64,000 bases of DNA from Nemertoderma westbladi (GCA_032718475.1 JAUCBJ010001574.1:1-64000), one strand, 5' to 3'. Positions 9,749 through 21,157 are shown, counted from the stretch's first letter. Program-made: numbers and translations. Notes: generated by a model not told the origin, from the sequence alone.

Positions 9749-10842
9749 TGTTCGCGCTTTCAGACCTTTAGCAGTTTAACCTGCCAAATTTAGATGTCTT
9801 CTAGATTATAAATCGACTTTAGCCTATGACGAGTATTTGATACACTACATTAGCCGAAGCCAGTCTATGCGCGACCATTCACCCGCTGGATATACCCGGG
9901 AGACTGGATTCGGAAGCTTTGACCTTATTGCGGTGTAGGCCTACTGTATTATTCGACTGATAGTTAATATATAATGTCTGACAAATATTATTCACTTTCG
10001 GGAAATATCAACAGTTCCTTTAGGACGTGGCGCTCTAAATATGTAAACAGAGTTATGACTTACACTAGACACAACGGGATGGCTATGGATTCACGTATAA
10101 AGCGCATTCTTTAGGAGATGCTTTGTTATCAGTCACAATCATGCACACTACCGCACAATGCTGCACACCGATCTGCCGACCTTCACTAATTTTAGTCACA
10201 TATAAAGAGAACAACAACCGACACATGTAGTGCCTGTGAAATAGCATTAGATTCACTCCAAAACCACTTTAATGTAAGTCGCAATTGCTATATGTAACCG
10301 GTCTCTTACCTTCAGTATATCAAGAAGATTGGGGGTTTTATGATTATTTATAGATATTATCCAAATATAATAATATTCCATCAACTGATATAATTAATAA
10401 CCGACAGTAAATAGCAGTAAAATTGCGGTGTTTGTAGGTGACAATATGATTTGCATTGATATGCAGAGTGTTGAGTTGGTATGGTTTGATTAGTTTGTGG
10501 TTTGATTTGTGGTTTGATAACAGTTATACATTTCTATGACCAAAGCCTACTAATGTTTGGCTAAAGCCTGAAACACAGTAATTCCAAAGCCGGTCTTCTG
10601 GCTGTGGACAAAATACACATACTGACTCAATTGCATGAGTTTCTGTATACAATCTCCAACACAGAGTGAAAACCGCTCTGATTGGTCGACCGAACAAAGA
10701 ACGAACAAAGAACAAAGAAAAGTTACACGTGGACACATCAGCTGTTAGATGTCGTCATGGTAACTACACTGTATCAAGAGGATTTTGGCTTATTGCGACT
10801 TTGCGGGGAAAATAACTAGCTAGATCCGCAAAAGCCTTTACA
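9749..10842 (-). mobile_element. BEL/Pao 3' LTR (1,094 bp)
   Basis: On the minus strand it runs from TGTAAAGGC (10842) to GCGCGAACA (9749), the same TG...CA ends as the LTRs at 39621 and 50194. Upstream in element orientation lies TTTCTGGGAGCGG, which also precedes the 3' LTR at 50194 and is the likely polypurine tract. It is therefore the 3' LTR. Confidence 0.9.
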
Positions 10843-10920
10843 CCGCTCCCAGAAAATGGGATTTAATTCTATAAAATATAAAAAATCACAGTTTCTAAAA
10901 TATAAAAATACTCTAAACAG

Positions 10921-11653
10921 TTACTTTTTCTTGCGCGGACGGCGTTTACGCAGTTTTTTGAGGCTAGCAAGAGTCCTTTTCTCTTTGGGGCGAGCCAGTT
11001 TACTAGGAGGGCTATAACCCTTGGGTGAAGGGTGCAATACAATTGCATCAGAAGGTTTAGGGTTATGGTCGGTGTATCCGCCAGTCGAGGTACCCGGTTG
11101 ATCAGTATCAACCTCAGTGGAACGAGGTCGAACAACCTTGAGAGCGTGTTTTGAGACAGCAGCTCTTACTGGTCCCTGACGGGTCGTCTGAACGATAGTG
11201 GTAGGTGGACCGTGTATAGTGAGAAATTTCCTCGGTTTGATGATTCTTTCCAACTCGCGTTCTCGAGCTCTATCGGAATCGATATGCTTCTCCTCGAGCT
11301 GATTTTCCTCCGCTTGTCGTTGAAAACATTTGTCCAAACTCTTGCAGAAAGTAGAGCCATCCAAGTTCGATATCTTCTTAGAGATTCTGGATTTCCTGAT
11401 CGAACTGAGATAAAGCTAATTCGTTTACCGCTTGGACTTGTTGCTGCAATTTACGTTTCTCTAAACAATTGTAAGTTCCTTTTCCGATTTTCTGCCGAAT
11501 AGCGTCTAACGCGTTTCGCACAACGCTCTCTTCGACTTCAGTAACGGGTTGTATCGGGTTTAAGCCTGGACGGTTGTACGGGTTAAACGGCGATATTAGA
11601 TGACCGCGTCCTAATCCGGCTAGGTAGGGTTGGCAAATATCTAGTGAGCCCAC
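10921..11653 (-). pseudogene. Accessory ORF downstream of pol in a BEL/Pao element
   Basis: Two adjacent minus-strand frames (11653-11378, then 11364-10921) lie directly before the polypurine tract and 3' LTR. The first contains YLAGLGRGHLI and a polar stretch with VVRNALDAIRQKIG. The second has a charged region (RARERELERIIKPRK) and ends with the very basic tail KKLRKRRPRKKK. A decayed homologue occupies the same place at about 49650-50115, with tail KKLRKSRPRKKD. No known domain was recognised; a nucleic-acid-binding or nuclear-targeting role for the tail is only a guess. BEL/Pao elements usually have one gag-pol frame and sometimes an env-like ORF; this product shows no obvious envelope features in these two frames. 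The frame change at about 11370 may be a frameshift or an intron. Confidence 0.6.
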
Positions 11654-12039
11654 TACCGGATATCCTACCTGGTATAATTGCTGGTCTGGATTGATGTTGC
11701 TTGTTGTTGGTTGTTTCTAGAATGTCTAGCAAATAGAATGGAATGAAACGAATATACGAATACAGCTTCCTTAATCTCTCGTGAGCACTTTTTTTTTACT
11801 GGTTTTACAACTCCAATGTCGGAATCAGTATCATTTATTCGAGTGTATGATTTTCCAACCAACGAATATACAACGAGTAAGATAATGAAGAAATTATTAA
11901 GGAAATAACACAATTTCAGAGTGAGAACAAAAAAATTAGATATGGTATCAATATATTACCATGAAGATTACAAGTGATGAATTTTAATAAAAACATTCAG
12001 TTATATATAATTTCTGAATATGTGATGTGGCATAATCAA
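11654..12039 (-). mobile_element. Upstream part of the BEL/Pao 3' internal region
   Basis: A frame at 11913-11665 (minus) begins with a hydrophobic run (YFLNNFFIILLVVYSLVG), possibly a membrane or signal segment, and ends near NNQQQATS. Reading in another phase would continue into the 11653 frame (YQVGYPVVG). Whether this is the true start of the accessory ORF, or a spliced exon, cannot be decided. The element's left limit is unclear. Confidence 0.35.
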
Positions 12040-12835
12040 CGTTGAAGAGATGGGATGTGGCATAACCAACGACGAATAAGAAAAGAGATGGGATGCAATG
12101 TGGATGAATGGTTGGTTGGTTGGTTGCGTGGATAGGAAATACGCGAACGAATATGAATCATTGGGTTGTGCGTAATAATAATCAATAATCAATAATTATA
12201 ATAAAAACGCGCGGTATAATGTTAGTAGTAGGCTTTCAATATGCCGCAGATGCTGAGGGTTAGGTTAGGTTGAGTAATAACAATGGAAATGTGAGAACAT
12301 GTACGTGACGCGTAGCGGAATTTCATGTATCATACTGGTTGGTTGGTTGGTTGGTTAGTTTGGTGACAGCAGTTGAGTAGCTCTAGCGGTGGGTAAATCG
12401 TTGAGTTGGCAATCAATATAATATAATAGCTCGGTGTGACGTGGTATATGCGTGGTGTGCGTAGATGGCCACGTCGTCCATGACTGGCTCTATCATCGTT
12501 GTCATCATATACAGTATGTGGTAGCGTGGCGAAAAGGGGAGTAACCGGAGAGCTAGGCAAGCAAGCATCGCCGTTGGTTGGTTGGTTGGTTGGTAGGTAA
12601 CAGCAGTCGAGTAGCGATGGGATGGGTATGTGGGGGCTAGCCATGCATCGTGAGGTTAGGCTACGCAAAGATGAATATGCAACGATTGGTTGATGCAACG
12701 ACGCGAATCAATACTGATGGGTGGTAACAGCTGTCGAGTAAAGCGGGCATCGCGAGGTTAGGCTACGTGTAGAAGAATATCGGTGATTGGTTGATGGCAA
12801 CGACGCGAATCAATACTGATGGTGACAGATGGTCA
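12040..12835. repeat. Degenerate tandem repeat region with GGTT tracts
   Basis: GGTTGGTTGGTTGG tracts recur near 12110, 12340 and 12575 (period about 230-235 bp). Two copies of a roughly 110-bp unit (GAGGTTAGGCTACG ... GACGCGAATCAATACTGATG) follow at about 12650 and 12755. No gene. Confidence 0.6.
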
Positions 12836-13234
12836 TTAAACACCGTAATTTAGCTCCGAAATTTGGCATTTTGAATAGTCCTCCGAGATATCTCCAGCCC
12901 AAGCTAGGGAGGACTATGGTGAGGAACCCTCATCCTCCACTACTATTGTGAGTCAGACAAAATAGAGTATTTATTTAAATAACTAATTAATTGAGTATTG
13001 ATTATGCGTTCATATAATTTACTGAATAGTGGTAAATAGTGGCTTATTCTGTACATACATTTATATATCTAGGCCTCTTGTGCTCTTAATTTTTGCTTCA
13101 TTTTTTTCCTTCTTTTTTTTTTCATACATACATATATTAATCTGTCTGTACTATTGTGTTTTAATCAATATGTACGATAATAATAATAATAAAAATAATA
13201 ATAGAAATCGGGCGGTAATTGTTTTTATCAGTAG
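12836..13234. other. Non-coding AT-rich stretch
   Basis: No gene seen; an AATAAT microsatellite lies at about 13168-13201. The 3' end of a minus-strand LINE fragment begins near 13235. Confidence 0.4.
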
Positions 13235-14636
13235 AGTCTCCTGACTTGTTAACTTATGTAATTTTTGCGTGTTTTAGTGTTGTGGGGAAGAAGCCATGTT
13301 GTACTAATAAATTTATTAAGCAAGTTAAGTGAGGTGCTAGATCGTATGCGGCCATTTTTACTAATTTAATCGGAAAAGTGTCGTTAGTGGCGCAGTTATT
13401 GTCCAAATCTATAATATTATATATTACTTCAATTTCGGTTGTTTCTAGTAAATAAAATGAGTTTGTCTTGCGGTGTTTTATAAAACGTGTGGAATTTCTG
13501 TAATTACGTGGTATTTTTGCAGCTAATTTTGAACCTACCGTAGCAAAGTGCTCGTTAAAAATATTTGCAATTTATTTTGGGTTGGTTATTTCATTAGTAC
13601 CTAATGGTGTTGTATTTGTTAATTTTTTGGGTGTATTTAAATTCTTTTTTAATTTATGTTTATTTTTATCAAATTGTGATATGTGTATTTTTTTTCTGCT
13701 GATCTAAGAATATTTGTGAGTTGGTTGCGGTATATTTTGTATTGTTGTTGGTTTTCTGATGTAGGATTATCGAGTTGCTTCACGTATAAATTTTTTTTAT
13801 TGTTGATTGTACAAGAGCTGGTGTCATCCACTGTTTTTTTGGAATTTAATTTTTACTTAGTGGTTTTTTTGGTAAGTGTTTGCCTGCAATCCAATTTAAG
13901 TCTTTATAGAAAGCTTAAATTTTTTTTTCTATTGGTGTATTAGGTTCCTTATATGTCCAACTCTGGTTTTTTTGTATATCGGAAAGAAATCTGGTTTGGT
14001 TGAATTTTGAATAATCATACATATTTAGTTGGCATGAGTAATTTTGTATAAAAACAAATGTTGCTAAGTGGTCAGTTGTTCCTAATTGGCCAGAGAATAC
14101 ACCAGATGAGATTAATTTATTACATATGTTTGTTGATATGTGGTCTGTTATTGTTCTAGAATATGGTGTAATTCTCGTTGATTTGTTGATAAGTTGTTCT
14201 AGACCATTAGATTCTAGGATTTCGATGTAATTATTGGGTGGATTGGAGCGTTTTAGTAAATCTATGTTAAAGTCACCTGTTAGCGCTATGTCTGTATAGT
14301 GTTATTAGTCAGTGTAGATAATAATGTGTTTAAGTTTTCATTGAAATCTGAGATTTTGCACGAGTCGGCTCTATATATTGTACCAACGAGAAGTGGTTTC
14401 ATGGGTGAATTTTTATTTCTTTTCCTAGAGATTGTGGCCCAAGTGGATTCACAGTATGGTAATGTAATAAATATCCTTAATTTATGTCACCGTTAGTTCG
14501 TTTTTTTATATAAATTGCAGTGCCACCCCGGTTTTTCCTGGCATTCGACCTGTTTGTAGTGTAGGTAGTCTAAATTGGAATCATCAGTTAGGAAAGTTTC
14601 TGTAAAAGTTGGTATATCAAATTGATGGTTAAGTGT
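13235..14636 (-). pseudogene. LINE 1: APE endonuclease and start of RT (3' side of a nested insertion)
   Basis: Reading the minus strand from 14636: a segment FDIPTFTETFLTDD (endonuclease core), then TGDFNIDLLK and NNYIEILESNGL, then TDH twice (ITDHIS, TTDHLATF). GDFN and TDH motifs are typical of the apurinic-type endonuclease of CR1/L2/Rex-like LINEs. Several frameshifts follow, then linker peptides and the first RT block (NNCATNDTFPIKLVKMAA) before the sequence ends near 13235. Everything after the RT start is missing. The start of the same ORF is found at 16048-16222, separated by a second LINE. Not functional. Confidence 0.75.
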
Positions 14637-16047
14637 TACTACTAGGATCGGCATGCTGCATTGCAGCTGCATTTTTAAGAATGCTGTACCGGCTTATCGA
14701 CAAATTGCACCGCCACAACTCCCTATCACCCATGACATTTGCTAGATCATCCGCATCGTCAAGGCCAGTGCCCTTTAAGATGCGTTTCAAGAAAGTCATT
14801 CAGGGCTGTCCACCATGCTTATTCACTCCATGAGGCTGCCAAAGTACAAGATTATGCACTGGCTGGTCCTCACGGCGAAAGCAATGTCCTGCAAAGCGGA
14901 GGCGATTTTGTTCTAGTGTCAAGCTTGGGGGAACCAATGAGACACCTCCAATGTTATATAGTGTCTGGTTGGAGATGTGTGCATTGTACTTGACACAATG
15001 AACCCGGCGTAGCATTCTTGTGAATGTGCCATCCAGAGATTTGGTGTCCTCAGCAGTTAGAGCCCAGCATGGACTCCCATAGAGGAGTACTGGAACTACT
15101 GCTGCTCAAAATAATCAGACCTTAAGTTTCCGATTAATTCTCGGTGACTTCCAAATCTTGGAAAGCCTATACAAGGCTGCCCATGCCTTTCCCTTACGTA
15201 TTCGAAGGTCCTCACCTGACTTCCGGATCCATGATCCCAGGTAACAGAAGTCATCCACATGCTCAAGCATACCATCTTTTGAGCTTATGCTCATCCGATC
15301 AGAGACTTGCTGAGGACTTTCAAAGTTAACTGTCAAAATTTTGGTCTTTCTGGAGTTAATAAAAATACCAACACTAGAAGCAGCATGTTCTAATGAGCTG
15401 AAGAGCCGTTGGGCTCCCTCTAGTGATTCTGAGAGTACTCCTAAGTCATCAGCAAAGTATAGATCAGTTAGGTACTTGGCAGGATTTCCTCGACTTCTGG
15501 ATCCAGTAGGTGGAGTTATCATCACCCCATCATTATTATGATGATCTAAGGACATGCGTGGAACATAGTCAACAACTATCACAACAATATAACAACATAG
15601 TCAAAATGAGCTTTAAACACTCAGGTATTTTAAAGACCTCAGGGTGAACACCATCTACTCGACTGGCACGATTGGTCTTAATGCTCTTTGCAGCAGCCTT
15701 CACTTCTGCAAAGGAGATATCAACAATGGGAATATCTGGGAGTACAGACTCAGACACTTTTACTTCTATAAAGTTATCAGGCAATACCCTGTCATTATTG
15801 AGGAGCTTTTCAAAGTGGGCCTTCCAACCATTGAGGCGATCGGCTGGTGATTCAGCCTTAACCTTTTTCTTAACCTTAAGGCTTTTTCGACCAGCAAGAA
15901 AGTTGATCGATCTCCATACCTGGGATGATTGCCTGCTGTCGTCAGCATCATTGATGGCATCAACCTGTTGGTTTATTAGCTCCTGTAAATTAACAGAGTA
16001 CTGCCTGTTCAGGGACCTAAATGCAGCCTTAACTGCATTCTTGGCCG
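14637..16047 (-). pseudogene. LINE 2 copy 1, inserted in LINE 1
   Basis: Minus-strand non-LTR retrotransposon fragment. From its 5' side (16047) it encodes a linker, then VLPDIPIVDISFAEVKAAAK (RT block 0/1), a deletion of about 0.4 kb near 15590-15600 that removes the middle RT blocks present in copy 2 (51400-52294), then YFADDLGVLSE (catalytic FADD box, about 15430-15462). The thumb/C-terminal part LLYGSPCWALTAED and FAGHCFRREDQP follows, with frameshifts. The 3' end reads GATCCTAGTAGTA without poly(A), as in RTE-like LINEs with short repeat tails. It is 5'-truncated. The exact clade is uncertain. Confidence 0.8.
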
Positions 16048-16222
16048 CTGTAGGTGATCCACTATAGCGGGAAAATTTAGTTTAAGGCTCCTACAGTTCA
16101 CATGAAAAATGGAAAAGTTACGGATATTTTTAGATGGAAATGCTTTGTTAAATTTAGATTCATTGTAGTATTGACAATTTAGGTTGTTATTAGTCAGATT
16201 TGGATCAGGATCAATGCTGACT
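16048..16222 (-). pseudogene. LINE 1: N-terminal piece (5' side of the nested insertion)
   Basis: The minus-strand frame ends ...FSIFHVNCRSLKLNFPAIVDHLQ-like (endonuclease start, N-C-R-S-L motif) at the LINE 2 border, and resumes in frame with TLNHQFDIPTF at 14636. So the two halves are one ORF split by LINE 2. Its 5' side abuts the MITE at 16223. Confidence 0.75.
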
Positions 16223-16324
16223 GTGGGGCGAGCCACGAAGTTGGCGGAGCCTTAGCGAATTGACACTGTTAGGGGGTGGGTCAATTTATGCAAATAGTTG
16301 TCGTCGTCGTCGTCGTCGTTGTCG

Positions 16325-16356
<32 letters not shown>

Positions 16357-16735
16357 GTCGTCGTTACGATTTTGACATGCTAATAACTTTGTCGGATTTA
16401 AAGCTGCCAAGTTGAAAATTTGTAGGTATCAATATGAGCAAAAGTTGAGATTTTTGAGAGACTTTCAGACACCATCAGTGCAATGGTCTCCCGCTAGAGG
16501 GCCACATGTCTAAACATTAAATGCCCTCCCATTTCTTTGCTTTTAATCCGTTTAAGCTGAAACTTGGCAGATATGTATTAGACCATTAGCTGTGACTTTC
16601 AAAGGAGGCGAATCCATCTGCAGTTCTCCAGTCTGCCGCTAGAGGGCCAACGTGACTATTTGCATAAATTGACCTACCCCCTAACCGTGTCAATTCGCAA
16701 AGGCTCTGCCAACTTCGTGCTGCGCGAAGTCCCCA
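16223..16735. mobile_element. Complete MITE with about 70-bp terminal inverted repeats
   Basis: The left end GTGGGGCGAGCCACGAAG... and right end ...CTGCGCGAAGTCCCCAC are inverted copies over about 70 bp, including GACACTGTTAGGGGGTGGG and TCAATTTATGCAAATAGT. Inside are a GTC microsatellite (16299-16363) and one copy of the 146-bp-type repeats with two CTCF-like words (16491, 16636). It has no coding capacity. A truncated relative lies at 5165-6111. Confidence 0.85.
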
Positions 16736-16889
16736 CTTCGTGTATATATATATATTGTAATTTCACTTTATTGATAACAATCTATTAAATATTTCATAAT
16801 GAATCATCAAATTAATGTATTGAAAGAGAAGTCCTCCGATATAATTATAAAGAAAGAATCTACAGACAATGTTCCATATTCTCTTGAAG

Positions 16890-17062
16890 TGAAGCAACAG
16901 AACAGATCGTTTACAGATCGTCTCCCATCGAAGATCACAACAATTTGTTCGGTGGATTAGAGGTTGTCCCTGTACTAGATGACGAAGATATTTCTTATGA
17001 ACCATCTCGATATTCTTTTGTTGTCGAAAAGCGGGAAAACCACAGTCCAGACTGTTCGTTTG
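16890..17062 (+). CDS. Possible orphan exon, function unknown
   Basis: An open stretch of about 57 codons lies between an acceptor-like CTTGAAG (AG 16888-16889) and a donor-like G|GTAGGT at 17063. The peptide includes SPIEDHNNLFGGLEVVPV and EDISYEPSRYSFVVEKR. Composition looks coding, but no family is recognised. It may be chance or a decayed transposon gene. Confidence 0.2.
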
Positions 17063-17092
17063 GTAGGTATTTTGAAGTTGCAGATACAGATA

Positions 17093-17232
17093 CGTTCGTG
17101 GGGCCTTCGCGCAGCACGAGGCCCAGTTATGAGATACAAATTAAAACTGAGCGACTGTATCACAAAATCAGTATTTGAGAAATTTACCCACACCACCAAT
17201 CAATTAAAGAAAGAGGTACAGTACGTGTTCAG
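17093..17232 (+). repeat. 140-bp dispersed repeat, copy 1
   Basis: Begins GTTCGTGGGGCCTTCGCGC and matches 19919-20056 with few differences. Its first 25 bp resemble the right TIR of the MITE at 16223-16735 (GTGGGG.CTTCGCGCAGCACGA). A C21 tract follows at 17248-17268. Confidence 0.8.
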
Positions 17233-17346
17233 CCCTTTTAATCTGCACCCCCCCCCCCCCCCCCCCCCACCCCCACCCTTCCCACCCACCAATACATAAC
17301 CGCGACATCTACCGCCCACAGAAGGGTACCACGAACTTATTTCCAA

Positions 17347-17800
17347 TCGCACGTTCAATATGCAAAGCCAGGTGGTTTATAGGAATATAATAAACGCAGT
17401 ACTCGTTTTCATTATAAGCGTCGTTGCGTTCGTCCTGTTTTGTATTTAAATATATTTCTTAAACGCAGGCTAGGACGATCTTTATAATAATAATAACTAG
17501 GGATGCGATCAATGTGTGAAGCCAGGTGGTTTATATAATATTATAGTCAACGCAGTACTCGTCTTCTTTATAAGCCTCGTTGTGCTCGTCCTGTTTTGTA
17601 TTTAAATATATTTCCTAAACGCAGACTGGCGATCTTTATAACTACCAATGCGTTCAATAGGCGCAGCCAGGTATGGTTTATAGGAATATAGTCTACGCAG
17701 TACTCGTCTTCATTATATGCCTCGTTGCGCTCGTCGCTCGTCCTGTTTTGTCATAAAATATTTTTCCTAAACGCAGACTGACGACCTTTATACAGTTATA
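17347..17800 (+). repeat. Three tandem copies of a roughly 150-bp unit
   Basis: The word GCCAGGTGGTTTATA or a close variant starts units at 17367, 17521 and 17666 (periods 154 and 145 bp). Each unit continues CGCAGTACTCGT, TCGTCCTGTTTTGT and AAACGCAGACTG. The copies are moderately diverged. No gene. Confidence 0.85.
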
Positions 17801-18049
17801 ACTATGCGAAGTTTCGAAACTGTGCGAGTAACTGCTGATACATCTATTGTGGAGATGTGTGATACAACGCCAATGCATCGTATGCCGATGTAGTAATATG
17901 GGTATTGAAATAATATTAAATCAATGTACACTCTTAAAGCTGCAGCGAAAAATTGTAGCTAATTTCCTTGGTTACATATAAAATAATAAAATTATTTTTA
18001 AGAACATTAATTTTACTACTTTACAAAAATTCAATTAAAAAATAACCAG

Positions 18050-18115
18050 ACAAATATGGGGTTGTGGGTTTTTCGCACGAGGAGGTACAAGAGCTGTTGA
18101 GCGTGGTCTCTGCGA
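18050..18115 (+). CDS. Possible myosin-motor-like exon fragment
   Basis: After an acceptor-like TAACCAG (AG 18048-18049), the frame reads KYGVVGFSHEEVQELLSVV and continues SA. This resembles the conserved motor-domain segment of myosins (G-F-[ST]-x-E-E-V/I ... V-[AS]-A before L-H-L-G-N). A weak donor (A|GTTAAT) would end it at 18115; otherwise the frame stops at 18120. The similarity is judged by eye on 20 residues. It could be a small exon, a decayed copy or coincidence. Confidence 0.25.
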
Positions 18116-18278
18116 GTTAATGAATATTAATAATAATGACCTTACTTTAATTTACTCTAAATCTGAATCTTAATGTTTTCTTTTGTGCTAATTGATTTAC
18201 CCTACCTTAAACTGTGTGTACTGTAGTTATTCCAGTTCGTGTCTGTACTGATGTTTATATTATAATAATATCATGTAC

Positions 18279-18280
<2 letters not shown>

Positions 18281-18308
<28 letters not shown>
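18281..18308 (+). repeat. Poly(A) tract (A28)
   Basis: Uninterrupted run of 28 A, which could be a retroposon tail or a plain homopolymer; no duplicated flanks were noticed. Confidence 0.8.
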
Positions 18309-18313
<5 letters not shown>

Positions 18314-18935
18314 TGTGGAATAAACTATTTCAGATATAAGCCTACACAACAGCCATGCCATGGATAGTATTTATGTTATTATATCTGTCATTTACCTGAG
18401 ATAGCAATACAACATTTATAGTAGAGTCAATAGGAATTGGAATACAGGAAGGGATGGTGGGATGTGGGATTTAAAGAATGCTGTCTGGGATGGAATAGCA
18501 ATACTGGTTGCCTATTATAATTCCTCTCTGGTTAGTCTACAGCCACAACTCCCAGCCAGCTAGTTCCACACCAGCAGAGACTTGACCAATAATTGGCAGG
18601 ATTAAATTTGTACTCAATAATTGTGCCGTTTAATTACGTTTAGATCAATTAAAGACACATTTATTAAAGCAAATCACTTGAACTAATTAAAGACTATAAT
18701 AGAATGGGGTATGTGGATTACATCTGTATAATTTTTAAGTATAATTATTAAAATCTTATACTGTAAAATAATTAATTTCCTTTAAAAGGCAGGTTGAAAA
18801 TGGTGTTTTTACCGTAATCAAATTAATTAACTAATTAACTGCTATTATCTTAGCTTCTCGAAGGCCACACGGAAATTCAACTTGGAAAATATCTAAACTT
18901 TTAGTTTAGGGGGGGTGGTGGTTAAGTTTGATGTA
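18309..18935. other. Non-coding stretch
   Basis: AT-rich, no gene recognised. AATTCAACTTGGAAAAT near 18872 recurs near 32240, so part belongs to a dispersed repeat. Confidence 0.4.
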
Positions 18936-19905
18936 AATTTGATCTGGTGTATGTAGTGTATCCCTGTTTGATCTGGTGTATGTAGTGTATCCCTGGTGTA
19001 TGTAGTGTATCCCTGGTGTATGTAGTGTATCCCTGTTTGATCTGGTGTATGTAGTGTATCCCTGGTGTATGTAGTGTATCCCTAGTGTATGTGGTGTATC
19101 CCTGGTGTATGTAGTGTATCCCTGTTGTATGTAGTGTATCTCTGGTGTATGTAGTGTATCCCTGGGGTATGTAGTGTATCCCTGGTGTATGTAGTTTATC
19201 CCTGGTGTATGTAGTGTATCCCTGGTGTATGTAGTGTATCCCTATTTGATCTGGTGTATGTAGTGTATCCTTGTTTGATCTGGTGTATGTAGTGTATCCC
19301 TGGTGTATGTAGTGTATCCCTGGTGTATGTAGTGTATCCCTGGGATATGTAGTGTATCCCTGGTGTATGTAGTTTATCCCTGGTCTATGTAGTGCGTATC
19401 CCTGGTGTATGTAGTGTATCTCTGGTGTATGTAGTGTATCCCTGTTTGATCTGGTGTATGTAGTGTATCCTTGTTTGATCTGGTGTATGTAATTTATCCC
19501 TGGTGTATGTAGAGTATCCCTTGTGTATGTAGTGTATCCCTGTTTGTTTGATCTGGTGTATGTAGTGTATCCCTGTTTGATCTGGTGTATGTAGTGTATC
19601 CCTGTTTGATCTGTTGTATGTAGTGTATCCCTGTTTGATCTGGTGTATGTAATGTATCCCTGGTGTATGTAGTGTATCCCTGTTTTATCAGGTGTATGTA
19701 GTGTATCCCTGTTTGATCTGGTGTATGTAGTGTATCCCTGTTTGATCTGGTGTATGCAGTGTATCCCTGGTGTATGTAGTGTATCCCTGTTTGATCTGGT
19801 GCATAGTAGTGTATCCCTAGTGCATGTAGTGTATCCCTGGTGTATGTAGTGTATCCCTGGTGTATGTAGTGTATCCCTGTTTGTTTGATCTGGTGTATGA
19901 TGCTG
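18936..19905 (-). repeat. Minisatellite of 20-bp and 29-bp modules
   Basis: About 45 units of GTGTATGTAGTGTATCCCTG (20 bp); many carry an added 9-bp module (TTTGATCTG) giving 29 bp. Units differ by scattered point changes. A 339-codon minus-strand frame (HTPGIHYIHQGY...) follows from the repeat and is not considered a gene. Confidence 0.95.
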
Positions 19906-19918
19906 CAAGAAGGACACG

Positions 19919-20057
19919 TTCGTGGGGCCTTCGCGCAGCACGAGGCCCAGTTATGAGATACAAATTAAAATTGAGCGACTGTAACACAAAATCAGTATTT
20001 GAGAAATTTAACCACACCGCCAATCAATCAAAGAAAGGGGGACAGTACGTGTTCAGC
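19919..20057 (+). repeat. 140-bp dispersed repeat, copy 2
   Basis: Matches 17093-17232 up to GTGTTCAGC. There a BEL/Pao LTR begins (20058), so the LTR probably inserted into this repeat. Confidence 0.8.
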
Positions 20058-21157
20058 TGTAAAAGCTTTTGCGGATATAACAAGTCATTTTTCTCCACAA
20101 TATACCGTGTAGGTGTTTTAGCGGACATAACAAGCCATTTTCTGCCGCAATGCGCCTAATACTCTAAAAGACTGGAACTCAGATGACGAAATCTATCAGC
20201 TGATTTACTGTAAACGTGGAACATCTCTTTGTTCAGCTCGCTCAGCCAATCAGAGCGATTTTCATTTTATCTTGTACAGAGGCCTATGGAAAACCGCGCA
20301 ATGCATTACGGTTTTTGTTTACTTTCTGAGCCTCAGAACATCGGCTTGGAAATTATTTCTGTGCTTCTGTGGAAGTTTCAGACTTTGGCCAACATTAGAC
20401 GGCTTTGATTATAAGAACGTAAATCTATTATCTTATCATATTGTCACATTGTCATACCGAACTGCATTATTTTACTTCTGTTTACTGTCTGTTATTAATT
20501 GTTGTTATATGTTGATGGATATGTTGTTATATTTGGAGAATACCGATAAATAATCATAAAACCCCAATCTTCTTTTCTTAATTACTGAAAGTAAGAGGGA
20601 CCGGTTACCTGTAGCAATTGCGACTAACATTATAGTGGTTTTTGTGTGAATTAAATGCTATTTCATAATCCCTACATGTGTCAGTTGCTATCCTCCTTAT
20701 ATATGATCAAATTCAGTGACGGTCGGCAGATCAGTGTGAAGCAGTGTGAAGTCGTGTGCAGTAGTGTGACAGATAATAAAGCATCTCCTAAAGAATGCGC
20801 TATTTACGGAAATCAGTAGCCATCTAGTTGTGTTTAGTATAAGTCATAACTCTGTTTTTATACTTAAAGCGCCACAGTCCTAAAGGAACTGTTAATATTT
20901 CCCCGAAAGTGAATAATATTGTCAGAGATTATATAGTAACGATCAATCGAATAATACAGTAGGTCTGCAACGCAATAAATTTCAAAGCACCCGAATCCAG
21001 TCTCCCTTAACTGTGGGTGAATGATCGCGCATAGACTGGCTTCGGCTAATGTTACTTCATGTGCACTAAATAATTGTTATAGGCTAAAGTCGATTTATAA
21101 ACAAGAGGACACCTAAAATTGGCAGGTTAAACTGCTAAAGGTCTGAAAGCGCGAACA
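20058..21157 (+). mobile_element. BEL/Pao 5' LTR of the 20-26 kb element (1,100 bp)
   Basis: From TGTAAAAGCTTTTGCGG to AAAGCGCGAACA; the same ends and overall sequence as the other LTRs here, with moderate divergence. The leader and a gag frame follow in the same orientation. Confidence 0.9.

Noticed and set aside
12330-12698. 122-codon minus-strand frame
   Set aside because: Lies in degenerate GGTT-bearing tandem repeats (NQPTNQP peptides); no recognisable domain.
16223-16735. Helitron end (hairpin plus CTRR) at CTTCGCGCAGCACGAAG
   Set aside because: Both ends are long inverted repeats, which fits a TIR element and not a Helitron.
18922-19941. 339-codon minus-strand frame (HTPGIHYIHQGY)
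   Set aside because: Translation of a minisatellite with no stop in that phase; no start context or other coding sign.
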